Assembly (NCBI GenBank): GCA_949291365.1
Contig: CASEVJ010000007.1
Coordinates: 106,196 to 170,195, forward strand
DNA length: 64,000 nt
DNA from: an uncultured bacterium
Lineage (GTDB): Bacteria; Elusimicrobiota; Elusimicrobia; Elusimicrobiales; Elusimicrobiaceae
Reading direction: 5' to 3'
In this document: positions 50,004 through 59,800 of the stretch, one piece after another
Layout: every line of letters starts with the position of its first letter
How positions within the stretch are numbered: the first letter of the stretch is position 1
Position numbers and translations under genes: made by a program
The notes under the pieces: generated by a model
Databases searched by the model: none
What the model was told of the DNA's origin: nothing
What the model saw: only the letters and a program-made list of their open reading frames with translations

Positions 50004-50304
50004 AATGCCACCGACAGTGAACTTAAAACGCCTCAGTATAATTTTCCCGTCTGTAAGTTTTAATGTCCTGCAAACAATTAGGGCTAAAATGGTGGTTGTG
50101 CGATGAGGCGCTCTTTTTCGCCGGCATTTGCCACGCAGCATACAGTGCGGGCAGAGACAGAGGATTTCCCTGTCTGTTCTGGGCACCTCTTTTTATTCTT
50201 CTGTCCTTGTTTGTGTTTATCTGCGGTTTGGTATTCTGGAAAAAGGGATTTTTGTTGCAAGACAGCATGGGCTGACGGAGAAGACGGGCTAAAAAAGTTT
50301 GTTT
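50004..50304. other. Intergenic region, no firm gene
   Basis: A plus-strand frame at 50063-50275 (70 codons) includes one membrane-like stretch (LFILLSLFVFICGLVFW) and has TATAAT 25 bases upstream, but lacks a ribosome site and is overlapped by an opposite frame. I cannot support it as a gene. Nothing else is seen. Confidence 0.3.
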
Positions 50305-50337
50305 TATAAAAAACTCCCCGGGTGTTTCCCGGGGAGT
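50305..50337 (-). terminator. Terminator of thrC
   Basis: Ten-base stem ACTCCCCGGG (50313-50322) / CCCGGGGAGT (50328-50337); on the minus strand it is followed by TTTTTTATAAAAC. Confidence 0.92.
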
Positions 50338-50370
50338 CTGTTTTGCGGTGTTGAAAACGAGCAGTTAAAA

Positions 50371-51612
50371 CTACTTAAGTAAGCCCTTTTTCTTCAGTTC
50401 TGCCCGCACGGCTTCCATATTGGCGGGAATGACGTCTGGCTTACTGACCGATTTTAAAGCGCTGTCTATGTCTTTTAAACCGTTTCCGCCAATAACCAGC
50501 ACTACGGTTTCGTCGCGCTCTATTTTGCCGTCTGCCGCCAGCTTTTTCAGTGCGGCGTATACGGCGGCCCCAGCCGGCTCTGCAAAGATATTAGCTTTGC
50601 GCGCCAGCTCCGGTATGGCCTGGATAATTTCTTCGTCCGTTACCGTCATGGCAAACCCGTTGGATTCTTCCAGCGCTTGCAGCGCCAGCTGCGCGTCGCG
50701 CGGGTAACTGACCAAAATACTGTCCGCCACCGTATGTGCCTGTACGGGGGTAATTTCCATGTTGTGTTCAAAGGCGTTTTTAATGGCGGCACTGCCCGCG
50801 GCCTGTACGGCAATCATCTGGGGCATGTGCTCAATAATGCCCAGCTTGTTAAAATCCACAAATCCCTTCCACAAACCGCTTAACACGGTGCCGTCCCCGG
50901 CGGCTACAATCACTTTGTCCGGGGCTTCCCATTCCAGTTGTTCACAGATTTCAAAGGCGCAGGTTTTTTTGCCTTCGCGGGTATACGGGTTGAACCCGGC
51001 GGCGCGGGAATACCAGCCGTTTTCTTCCACCGCTTTTCGGCAGAGGTCAAAGGCATTGTCATAAGTGCCTTCTACAGTGATTACTTCCGCTCCGTATACC
51101 AGCAGCTGTACCAGTTTGGGTTCCGGCACAAAAGTAGGGGTGAAAATGACCGATTTCATCGGCAAGCTGGCGGTCAGACACGCCAAAGAGTCGCTGGCGT
51201 TGCCGGTGGACGCGTCTGCAATAATCTCTTTATCCAGCTCCAGCGCGCGGGCCACGGCCACGGCGCTGCCCCGGTCTTTGATGGAGCCGGTGGGGTTGCG
51301 CCCTTCATCTTTAATAAGCAGGGTGGAAATGTCCAGCTCGTGCGCCAGGTCTTTGCAGTTGTACATCGGTGTCCAGCCCACGTGTACATGCGGCACTTTG
51401 TCGTGGTCGTTAATAGGCAGCAAATCCATATAGCGCCACATATCAAAATGGGTGTTGTCTTTTAGTTTGCTGATACTAAAGCGCCGGGAAATCAATTTGT
51501 AGTCGTAGTTGACTTCCAGGTTACCCCCGCAGGCGGTACATAGGAAGTCTGCCTCGCTGGTTTTATGTTCTTTTCCGCAGTTAATGCATTGTAAATTTAA
51601 TATCTTTTTCAT
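50371..51612 (-). CDS. thrC: Threonine synthase
   Basis: 413 residues, PLP-dependent fold II. It converts O-phosphohomoserine to threonine. An N-terminal zinc ribbon is visible (LQCINCGKEH ... FLCTACGGN), followed by the Lys motif NPTGSIKDRGSAVAVARA that binds PLP, the phosphate loop STGNASDSLA, and VVAAGDGTVLSGLWKGF. The overall length and ribbon mark it as the archaeal/Gram-positive type rather than the longer E. coli type. Its ATG overlaps the stop of the EamA gene by four bases. The cell thus makes threonine here and degrades it through Tdh-Kbl at 27503-29740. Confidence 0.95.
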   Translation of the reverse strand: MKKILNLQCINCGKEHKTSEADFLCTACGGNLEVNYDYKLISRRFSISKLKDNTHFDMWRYMDLLPINDHDKVPHVHVGWTPMYNCKDLAHELDISTLLIKDEGRNPTGSIKDRGSAVAVARALELDKEIIADASTGNASDSLACLTASLPMKSVIFTPTFVPEPKLVQLLVYGAEVITVEGTYDNAFDLCRKAVEENGWYSRAAGFNPYTREGKKTCAFEICEQLEWEAPDKVIVAAGDGTVLSGLWKGFVDFNKLGIIEHMPQMIAVQAAGSAAIKNAFEHNMEITPVQAHTVADSILVSYPRDAQLALQALEESNGFAMTVTDEEIIQAIPELARKANIFAEPAGAAVYAALKKLAADGKIERDETVVLVIGGNGLKDIDSALKSVSKPDVIPANMEAVRAELKKKGLLK

Positions 51613-52508
51613 TTGCTCTCTTGTAAGGGCCGCACGGGTTTCTGAATGAGGAACAAGCTGACGAAAATAAAGATTAATCCCGTTATCTCGTTGATGCCCG
51701 GAAAACGGCCAAAGGCAATCATGTCGCTAATCATGGCCACTACCGGGGTAAAATACGTCACAGACGCCATACGCGTGGCGCCCCAGCGGCGGATTAAAGC
51801 TACCATAAGCAGGAAGGCCACCGCCGAAGAAAATACACCTGCGCTGGCAATGGATATAATCACTTTAGGCGTAAACGAAGCCGCCGCCGGCACCGGCTCC
51901 AATATCAAAGACACCACCAGCAGTACAACGGCTGAAAATAAGTATTGGTGGAAGGTGTTGGCTTCCGGGGCGACGCTGTTGTTGTCCACCATAATTTTTT
52001 TGGTCAGCACATTGCCCAAGCTGTACGACCACGCCATGAGTAAAAAAGCAATACAGCCGTACAATACATTAGGGTCGGAGCCGATTTGCAGAGAAGGCCA
52101 CATAATAATCAGCAGCCCGGCCAGCCCAATCAGTACGCCCACGGCGCGCCGCCAGGTAAAGCGGTCAACCCCTTTGAGCAGTATGGCCCCGGCAATAAAC
52201 GACCACAACGGCACCGTTCCGTTAAAAATACCGCCAATAGTCGGTGCGACAAACCGCTGCCCCCAAGAAATGGCGGCAAATGGAAATAAAATCAGCAAAA
52301 GCCCAATCGTCCACGGACGCCACAGCTCTTTGACCGGGCAGCGCAGGTCTTTGCGCTGTATCCCGTACAAAACAATAAAGAAAATTAACCCCGCCAATAC
52401 GCGGAAAAAAGTGCCCCAATAGGGCGGCAGTACATCTACAATATTTTTAGTCGCCAAAAAGGCGGTACCCCAACAGATAGCCAAACAGCATGCCAGCACA
52501 TAGCTCAT
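51609..52508 (-). CDS. EamA/DMT-family transporter
   Basis: 299 residues from ATG 52508, which lies downstream of AGGAGG; an ATG at 52538 is upstream of that site and so is rejected. Ten membrane helices in two EamA repeats (YVLACCLAICWGTAFLATKN; the second starting near AFLLMAWSYSLGNVLTKKIM) are typical of drug/metabolite exporters such as YdcZ, RhtA or PecM relatives. RhtA-type members export threonine and homoserine, and the direct coupling to thrC makes amino-acid export plausible, though unproven. Confidence 0.9.
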   Translation of the reverse strand: MSYVLACCLAICWGTAFLATKNIVDVLPPYWGTFFRVLAGLIFFIVLYGIQRKDLRCPVKELWRPWTIGLLLILFPFAAISWGQRFVAPTIGGIFNGTVPLWSFIAGAILLKGVDRFTWRRAVGVLIGLAGLLIIMWPSLQIGSDPNVLYGCIAFLLMAWSYSLGNVLTKKIMVDNNSVAPEANTFHQYLFSAVVLLVVSLILEPVPAAASFTPKVIISIASAGVFSSAVAFLLMVALIRRWGATRMASVTYFTPVVAMISDMIAFGRFPGINEITGLIFIFVSLFLIQKPVRPLQESK

Positions 52509-52574
52509 ATCTTTTTTATTCCTCCTGTGTACTACCATTATATAAAAAATAGCTGCCGTATCCGACCGGGGCGG

Positions 52575-53357
52575 TTAGTGCAAATGCCAGTACCAGCCGA
52601 TAATGACCAGCCCCAGCAAAAGCCGGTACACCACAAACACGTTAAAACTGTGTGTCCTAATATATTTCATTAATCCGCAGATAACTGCCAGCGCTCCCAA
52701 AAAGGCACTGACAAAGCCCCAAATCAGCGGGGCGTTTATGTCTGCCCACGTCAGGTGGGAGAGCTCCAGCACCGCCGCTCCGCCTATGACGGGCGCGGAA
52801 AGCAAAAAAGAAATCCGCGCACTTTGACTGCGGGAAAACCCCAAAAACAAAGCCGCCGTAATGGTAATTCCGCTGCGGGACACGCCTGGCATTAAAGCCA
52901 GCGCCTGCGCACAGCCGATAATGAGCATGTTTTTTAAATTAATTTGCGTGCGGTTTTCTGCAGCGGCTTTGCGGTCGGCCCACCATAAAACCAAGGCAAA
53001 CAGCATCAGCCATACAGCAATAATCAGCGGACTGCGGAAAATGGTCTCCACCCAGTCTTTGCACAGCACACCGGCCACTCCGGCCGGTACGGTAGCCAGT
53101 GCCAAAAGCCACAAGGTTTTGCCTTCGTCGCTGCGGGGGCGGGTGAGCCCGTCTTTGAGAATGACATACCAGTCTTTGGCAAAATACAGCAATACCGCCA
53201 GCAGGGTGGCCAAATGCAGCATGACATCAAAGGTGACCCCTTGATATTGGGCCCCGCGAAAAAACGGCAGCAATACCAAATGGGCCGAACTGGAAATGGG
53301 CAGAAACTCGCCCAATGCCTGCAAAAGCCCCAGCAGTACAGCGTCAAATACCGTCAT
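52575..53357 (-). CDS. uppP: Undecaprenyl-diphosphatase
   Basis: 260 residues, eight membrane helices, usual length for UppP (BacA). It removes a phosphate from undecaprenyl diphosphate to recycle the lipid carrier for peptidoglycan and O-antigen. The two active-site segments are LLGLLQALGEFLPISSSAHL (Glu and Ser residues) and MPGVSRSGITITAALFLGFS (the Arg). It starts right at the sixA stop with GGAGG upstream and is the second gene of a two-gene transcript. Confidence 0.97.
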   Translation of the reverse strand: MTVFDAVLLGLLQALGEFLPISSSAHLVLLPFFRGAQYQGVTFDVMLHLATLLAVLLYFAKDWYVILKDGLTRPRSDEGKTLWLLALATVPAGVAGVLCKDWVETIFRSPLIIAVWLMLFALVLWWADRKAAAENRTQINLKNMLIIGCAQALALMPGVSRSGITITAALFLGFSRSQSARISFLLSAPVIGGAAVLELSHLTWADINAPLIWGFVSAFLGALAVICGLMKYIRTHSFNVFVVYRLLLGLVIIGWYWHLH

Positions 53358-53801
53358 TTAGGCCTCCAGTTTAAGCAGCTTGGGCTGGGTGCTGTCGGTA
53401 AAGTCAAATATGGCATAGCCGCCGGCGGCAAAAGGAGTGTATTCTTCGCGCAAAATGCCCGCTGCCAAGCTAATGTTGGGGTTGTGCCCTACCAACATAA
53501 TACAGTCGGTTTTTTCCAGCCGGGTGCGGGCCAAGTCTATGAGCCCTTTGGCGCTTAAGCGTCCGTCCAAGAGCTCTTCGGTCTGTTCTTTCAGCCCCAG
53601 TATTTCACCGGCCAGCTGGGCGCTTTGCACAGCCCGTAGCAGCGGGCTGCACAGCAGCAAATCCGGGTGATAGCCCGCCTGTTGCAAAGCGCGGGCGGAG
53701 GCCGCCACTTTTTCGTGTCCGGCCGGGGTAAGCGGTCTTTGTGCGTCCGTATCGGCGTAAGGTTCGGCTTGTCCGTGACGCATGAGGATTAAAATTTTCA
53801 T
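53358..53801 (-). CDS. sixA: SixA-like phosphohistidine phosphatase
   Basis: 147 residues from ATG 53801; AAGG lies nine bases upstream. Histidine phosphatase superfamily: the catalytic RHG in ILMRHGQAEPYADTDAQRPL and the second His in MLVGHNPNISLAAGIL are present. SixA removes phosphate from phosphohistidine on phosphotransfer proteins such as ArcB or NPr. The small size without extra domains suits SixA. The link to uppP is positional only. Confidence 0.9.
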   Translation of the reverse strand: MKILILMRHGQAEPYADTDAQRPLTPAGHEKVAASARALQQAGYHPDLLLCSPLLRAVQSAQLAGEILGLKEQTEELLDGRLSAKGLIDLARTRLEKTDCIMLVGHNPNISLAAGILREEYTPFAAGGYAIFDFTDSTQPKLLKLEA

Positions 53802-53864
53802 GATTATAGACCTTATGGCGCAAAGTAGCGCCAAAAATGTAATAATATGTAAGAATTTCTCTAT

Positions 53865-53870
53865 TACTAT
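53865..53870 (+). promoter_or_regulatory. -10 element predicted to give a leaderless addB mRNA
   Basis: TACTAT ends eight bases before the addB ATG at 53879. No ribosome site lies in the AT-rich stretch upstream. Confidence 0.45.
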
Positions 53871-53878
53871 AGCATTTT

Positions 53879-56800
53879 ATGCAGATTTTTTACGCGCCCT
53901 TTCGGGCATTGGAAGAACAGTTTACCGACTATGCCTGCGCACTGCGCCCCGGGCCGCAGCGGCAGGTGCTGGTGCTGTGCCCGTCTATGCGGGTGGCGGC
54001 GCGGCTGCGGCGGCTGTGTGCGCAGAGAGCTGGGTTTATCAGCCATCTGTCTTTCTGCACGTTTTCCCAACTGCTGGCCCGGATAGATGTGGAAAATGCC
54101 TCCGGCAAAGCACCGCTTTTGCCTGGGGACGCCTTGCATGATTATTTGCTTAAAACCCTGCTCTCTGCTCCGCCGCTGGCCCGGTATAAACCCAGCCGGG
54201 GGCTGATCAGCGCACTGCGCGCTTCCCTGCGGGACTTGGCAGATTCTTTAGCGGAGCCAGACGTGTTGGAAGAGCAACTGCAGCAAACGTCCGACCCCCA
54301 GCTCCAGCCCCAGCTGGCGCATTTGCAGTGGCTGGTGCGGCTCTATGGCGCTTACTTGCAGAAAATGGACGAAATACCCGGCTATCGCTCTTATAAACAG
54401 TATTTTGCAGATGCCCTTTCCGCCTTGCCGCAAAGCGCTTATTTGCATTCATTTCATGAAATTATCGTATATGGGTTTTATGAATTAACCGGCCGCCAGC
54501 TGGAGCTGTTTGGCGCACTGGGGGACAGCTACCCCGTTACGGCGTTTTGGCTGTATGCCAAACACCCGGCTTTCCGGTTTGGGCGGAAATTTTTTGAAAC
54601 CAATATCCAAGGGGCCGGCCCGGCCCGGGAGCTGGCGGTGTCATGGCAGGAAACAGCCGCCGGGGAAACGCTGAAGAATTTATTTTCCCCGCAGCAGTCC
54701 ACCCAGCCGCCGCAGGGCGTGCATTGGGCCAGTGCGCCTGACCCGCAGGGAGAAGTGTTCTGGGTGGTAAAGGAAATGCTGCGCCTGCATGAAGAGCAAG
54801 GCGTGCCCTATGAAGAAATGGCGGTGTGCGCCCGCTCGTTACAACCGTATAAAACACTGCTGCCGGCCGTCTGTGCGCAGAACAGGGTGCCGTTGGAGGG
54901 CGCTTTTTCCTTTTCTTTTGCGTCGCAGCCCTTGGGGGCTTTTCTGCTTAATTTGCTGTCTTTGAGGCGCGGCGGGTTTGAACGCGAAGATCTGTTGGCA
55001 GTGGTCAGTTCTCCTTATTTTAAGCAAAAGAACAACTGGCGTTATTTGATAAAAGAATGCTTGGCCCAGCGGGATTTCAGCCAATGGACGGATTTGGTGC
55101 GCCCGTCTTTGTCTTTTTATGACCCGGGCTTTTTGCCTTGGCTGGAGCAAATCAAGCTGCGGCTGGAATTTCTGGATAAACCGCTGCCGTGGGAGCAGCT
55201 GCTCCGCGCCGCACAGGAACTGCTGGCAGAGTATGTGCTTGAGGAAGGGCTGACCCCTTCGGAGCAAACCCTTTGGCAGCAGACGCAGCAGGTGTTGAAC
55301 GGCTTTAGCCGCTACAGCTGTATTTCGCAGAAAGCCAAAGAAGGAGAGTTTTTAGATGAGTTGTTTGCGGCGTTGCAGAATGTATCGCTGCAGACGGCTC
55401 CCGCTTCGGCAAAAGGGGTTTGTGCCGCAGAAGCCCTGTCTATGCGCGGGCTGGGATTTAAGGTGGTGTTTTTGTTGGGCATGAACGAAAAGAGTTTCCC
55501 GCAAATACAACGCCAAGACCCTTTTTTGCCGGATTATTACCGCCGTATACTGCGTGACCAGCTGGGTTTTTGGCTCAACCAAAAAATGGAACGGCTGGAA
55601 GAAGAGCGGCAGTTGTTTTTCTGTCTATTGGAAAGCGCGCAAAAGCAGTTGTATGTATCTTTTTTGCGCAACGATGCGGAAGGAAAAGCGCTGGTGCCTT
55701 CTGGCTATGTGGTGGAGCTGGCGCGCGCGGCGGGGACGGATTTGCAGCAGATGCCCTTAACGCATATAAGTGGGCGTTTGATAGAGCGGCTGAAACAGAC
55801 CCCAGTTCGCTGGCTGACGGAAAAAGAAATGTCTGTGTTGCTGGCGGCCGAAGGGGCAGAAAGCCAAGAATATGCGCAGGCCTCTTTGGCCGGGCCCGGG
55901 GAGGAGGCCTCCCTGCAGGCGGCCCGGCAAATTGCGTGTTGGGGGGGGCTAACCGGGCGGGACGGAGCGGTATCCTGCGGAGAAGAAATTTTCCTGCAAA
56001 AGAGCCAGGCGGGGCTTTCTCCTTCCGCTTTGCAAGATTTGGCCCGCTGCCCGATGAAATATTTTCTTTCCCGCGTTGTAGGGCTTACCGAAAAAGAGGA
56101 GGCCCTCTCCCGCTCTGAACTAGCGCCGGATTTGCGCGGCCGGGTGTATCATGAAATTTTGATGGAATATTATGCCGCGCTGTATAAAGAAGGATTGGCG
56201 GGGGAGCTCTTCCCTTCCGCCCTGCAGCAGCGCATGGAACAGGCCATCGCCAAAAATTATAACCCGCAAAGCTACAAACGCTTTGGCATTTATCCGGTAA
56301 TATGGGAGCTGCTTTTGCAGGATATACAGCAAACACTGACGGATTTTGCCCTGCAGGATGCCCAGCATTTAGACGGTTTTGTGCCCAGCATATTTGAAAC
56401 TGTGTTTGAAAAAATATATCAGCCGTCTGCACAAATCAAATTAAAACTCAAAGGCATTGTAGACCGTATTGACGTGCGCACCAGGGACAGCTGTTTCCGT
56501 GTGCTGGATTATAAATCCAGCCGCCACGGAAGCAAAGATTTGGCAGCGGATATGTTTAAAAAAGTGATTTTGCAGCCGTTTTTGTATCTGGTAATGACCC
56601 AGCAGCAGCCGCAGACGGCCGGTTTGAAACCTGCCGGCGCGGCTCTGCTTACTATTCAAAAGGGCTACAGCCGTCAGGAGCTTTCTGCCGACGGCTTTGA
56701 AGCCGTGCGGCCACGCGCGGAACAATTTATTGCGCTGTTGGCCGGGCTGATACGGCAAGGTGTGTTTTTTATTAGCCCCGGGTCGCATTGTTCCTATTGC

Positions 56801-56896
56801 CCGTATACGGCTGTGTGCCGCAAAGATGCATACCGTTCTTTGCTGCGGGCCAAACATACCCCGCAGGCCCGTATGCTGGAGGAGGCCAAACAATGA
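53879..56896 (+). CDS. addB: AddB-type helicase-nuclease subunit
   Basis: 1005 residues. The N-terminal region is helicase-like (QVLVLCPSMRVAARLRRLCA) but has no Walker A lysine, as in AddB proteins that have lost motor activity. The PD-(D/E)XK nuclease is at the C-terminus: LRGRVYHEILMEYY (His), LKGIVDRIDVRTRDS (Asp) and RVLDYKSSRHGS (Asp-x-Lys). One Cys in DLARCPMKYFL (near 722) and three in SHCSYCPYTAVCRKD (near 970) bind the iron-sulfur cluster. Together with AddA it resects double-strand breaks for RecA. It is somewhat shorter than Bacillus AddB (1166). It overlaps addA by ATGA. Confidence 0.92.
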   Translation: MQIFYAPFRALEEQFTDYACALRPGPQRQVLVLCPSMRVAARLRRLCAQRAGFISHLSFCTFSQLLARIDVENASGKAPLLPGDALHDYLLKTLLSAPPLARYKPSRGLISALRASLRDLADSLAEPDVLEEQLQQTSDPQLQPQLAHLQWLVRLYGAYLQKMDEIPGYRSYKQYFADALSALPQSAYLHSFHEIIVYGFYELTGRQLELFGALGDSYPVTAFWLYAKHPAFRFGRKFFETNIQGAGPARELAVSWQETAAGETLKNLFSPQQSTQPPQGVHWASAPDPQGEVFWVVKEMLRLHEEQGVPYEEMAVCARSLQPYKTLLPAVCAQNRVPLEGAFSFSFASQPLGAFLLNLLSLRRGGFEREDLLAVVSSPYFKQKNNWRYLIKECLAQRDFSQWTDLVRPSLSFYDPGFLPWLEQIKLRLEFLDKPLPWEQLLRAAQELLAEYVLEEGLTPSEQTLWQQTQQVLNGFSRYSCISQKAKEGEFLDELFAALQNVSLQTAPASAKGVCAAEALSMRGLGFKVVFLLGMNEKSFPQIQRQDPFLPDYYRRILRDQLGFWLNQKMERLEEERQLFFCLLESAQKQLYVSFLRNDAEGKALVPSGYVVELARAAGTDLQQMPLTHISGRLIERLKQTPVRWLTEKEMSVLLAAEGAESQEYAQASLAGPGEEASLQAARQIACWGGLTGRDGAVSCGEEIFLQKSQAGLSPSALQDLARCPMKYFLSRVVGLTEKEEALSRSELAPDLRGRVYHEILMEYYAALYKEGLAGELFPSALQQRMEQAIAKNYNPQSYKRFGIYPVIWELLLQDIQQTLTDFALQDAQHLDGFVPSIFETVFEKIYQPSAQIKLKLKGIVDRIDVRTRDSCFRVLDYKSSRHGSKDLAADMFKKVILQPFLYLVMTQQQPQTAGLKPAGAALLTIQKGYSRQELSADGFEAVRPRAEQFIALLAGLIRQGVFFISPGSHCSYCPYTAVCRKDAYRSLLRAKHTPQARMLEEAKQ

Positions 56897-59800
56897 ATAC
56901 CGAAGACCGCCAGCGCGTGCGCACCCTGTTAAACGTGAATATGGTGGTGGAAGCTGGCGCTGGCACCGGGAAAACAACCCTGCTGATAGACCGCTTGTGC
57001 TTTGCTCTGCTGGCGCAGGGCATTTTGGCCCCGCGTTTGGTGGCGCTGACTTTTACGGAAAAGGCCGCCGCGGAAATTAAGACCCGGCTGATTTTTAAAT
57101 TGCAGGAAGTGTTGCGCAAATTGCGCGGGCAGAATGCGGCGGCTTTGGCAAACGCGGCGGCGCACCCGGCAGATGGAGAGAAGGAAAAGCCAGAAGAAGA
57201 CACCCTGGATATTTTGAAAAAAGTATTCCAAATTCCAGACGATATCATCATCAGCCGCGCGGAAACGGCCCTGTCCCAGTTGGATATCAGCCCCATAGGC
57301 ACCATACACGGTTTTTGTGCCGATATTTTGCGCGCTTATCCGTTGGCGGCCGGACTGACGCCCGGGGCGGAAATAGACAAAGGCCCGCGTGCCCAGCGTA
57401 TCTTCCAGGCGCAGTGGAACCAATTTTTAGATAAAGAATTGGGGGAACATGCCCCGCGTCCCCGCCAATGGCAGGAAGTGCTGGCCCAAGTGTCGCTGGC
57501 GGAACTGCGCTCCTGCGCCGAGGAAATGTGCAGCGGCAAAATATCAGGCATAGAAGAGCTGGCTTTCCCGCCGCAGCTTTCTGCCGTGTGCCGGCAGCGG
57601 GCCGCCCGCGCTTGCGCGCTGGCGGAAACGTTTTGCGCCGGCAAAAAAAGCCCGCGCGTAATAGAAAAAGCGCTTTTTCAGGCGGCCCGGCGTTTTGAGG
57701 CAGCGGCACAATGGCTGGATACGGGACGCTGTGAGCCCGAGCCGGAAGAAACGCTGGCTATAAAATCAGTTCCCAAAGACTGGGACGCGGAAAGTGAAGA
57801 AGAAGCCAAATCTCTCTGCCGTTTTGCCGCTCAGGCAGACCCGGTCGTACAGCTTTTTGTGCGCAAAGCTTATGCGCTGTTGCAGGAGCTGACGCAGCAG
57901 GTGCGCATGCGCATGGCGGAAGAAGGGATTTTAAGTTTTGATGATTTAATTGTCAAAACGCGTGATTTGCTGAAAAACAATTTGCAGGTGCGCCGCTATG
58001 TGCAGGAAGAATACGATGCCTTGTATATTGATGAGTTCCAGGATACAGACCCGGTGCAGGGGGAACTGCTCCTTTTCCTGGCCGAGCAAAAAGGCGGCGG
58101 TGCCACGCGCTGGCAGGACGTACGTTTGCAGCCGGGCAAGCTGTTTGTAGTGGGCGACCCTAAACAATCTATATACCGCTTTCGCGGGGCCGATATTACG
58201 GCCTATGAGCTGTTTACCGATTTGATTTTAAAACAAGGCGGCGAAAAGGCCTACCTGCGCCAAAATTTCCGCAGTGAACAGGAAATTGTGGCCCTGGCCA
58301 ATGGGGTATGCTCTGCCGTGATGAAAACAAAACCTGCCTTTCAGCCCGCTTATGAGCCCATTTTTACCGGCAAAACCCAGCGCAGCGGCGCCGCTCAGCT
58401 GGCGCTGATCAGCGGCGGGGAAGGAAAAATAACCGCCGATGATTACCGCCACAATCAGGGGCGGTTTGTGGCGCAGTGGATTAAAGAACACGTGGGCAAG
58501 CTGGTGCTCAACAACGGTCATGTCCTGCAGTATAAAGATATTGCCCTGTTAAGCCGCGCCGCCACCACGCTGGCCCCTTATGCCGATGCACTGCGGCGCG
58601 AAGGGGTGCCCTTTTCATTAGAGGAAGACAAAGACTTTTACCACCGGCAGGAGATAAACGATTTTCTTAATTTACTGCGTGCCATAGATGACCCGCGCGA
58701 TCGTATTTCGTTGACAGGGCTGCTGCGCAGTCCGTTGGGCGCATTGAGCGATGAGGAAATTTACCGGCTGGCTCAAGCAGACGGCTTGGACTGGCGCCGG
58801 CCGGGAGCCCTGCCCCAGGCGGAGCGGGTGTTTGCTTTGCTGCGCCATTATGCCGCGCGCGCCGGCCGGGAGCCACTGCACCAGTTTTTGCGCGGTTTGC
58901 TGCAGGAAAGTTTTTTGGCAGAGTCCTGTGCGGCGGCCTATGATGCCGAGCGCAGTGTGGAATATCTGGAAAAATTACTTTCTTTGGCAGAAGGATATGC
59001 CCTGCAAACGCCGTTGACGCTGGGGCAGTTTTTACAGCGGGTGCAGGAGATGATGGAACAGGATTTATCCCGTTTAAGCGCTTTGCCGGCAGGAGAAGGG
59101 GCCGATGCCGTCAGCGTCATGACCGTGCACAAATCCAAAGGGCTTCAGTTTCCGGTGGTGATTGTGGTGGACATTTCCAAAAAAGAAAGTGCGGCGGCCT
59201 CCAAACGGCCTCAACATTTGTATTCCTGGCGTTACCAAACGCATGGGTTCCGGGTGGGGCCGTATGGCGATATTTGTTTGGCCTGGCTGGAAGAGGAACA
59301 AAAAGAACACGCCCGCTGTGAAGAGGTGCGCGTGCTCTATGTGGCGCTGACGCGCGCCCGCGAAAAATTGCTGTTGGTAGGAAACGAAGAAAGCGAAGGC
59401 CGTACCGTGGCGGAAATGTTGGGCAAAGGCGGATTTTTCCCGCCGTCCGGACAAAAACCTCCGCAGCTGGGGCCGGAAGGGGAACTGCAGGTGCTGTATG
59501 TGCCGTATCAGCGCGCGGAAGAATTTATTTACAGTTACCACGCGGCTCCATCGGCCCGCCCGCAGGAAAAACAACTGCAGCAGTGGCGCAAATGTATAGA
59601 GGCACGCCGGGCGGAATATGCCGCCCTGTGCGCAGCAACGGGCCCGCAGGCGCCTTCGGCATTGGCAGCAGAGCCCGCCGCGGCAGACAAGACGGCGGCG
59701 GAGTTGGGCACGCTGGTACATGCGGCTTTGGCGCAGGGGTGGACGCAGGCGCAGCCGTCGGTTATGCATTGTCTGCAGGCGGCTGTGCGGGAAACGGGTC

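Noticed and set aside
50063..50275. 70-codon frame with a membrane-like stretch
   Set aside because: No Shine-Dalgarno sequence, opposed by another frame, and Cys/Trp-rich composition typical of random reading; kept only as a note.
53879..56896. AddB called broken because it lacks a Walker A lysine
   Set aside because: AddB-type subunits outside the Bacillus group often lack the motor site; the nuclease and iron-sulfur residues are intact.
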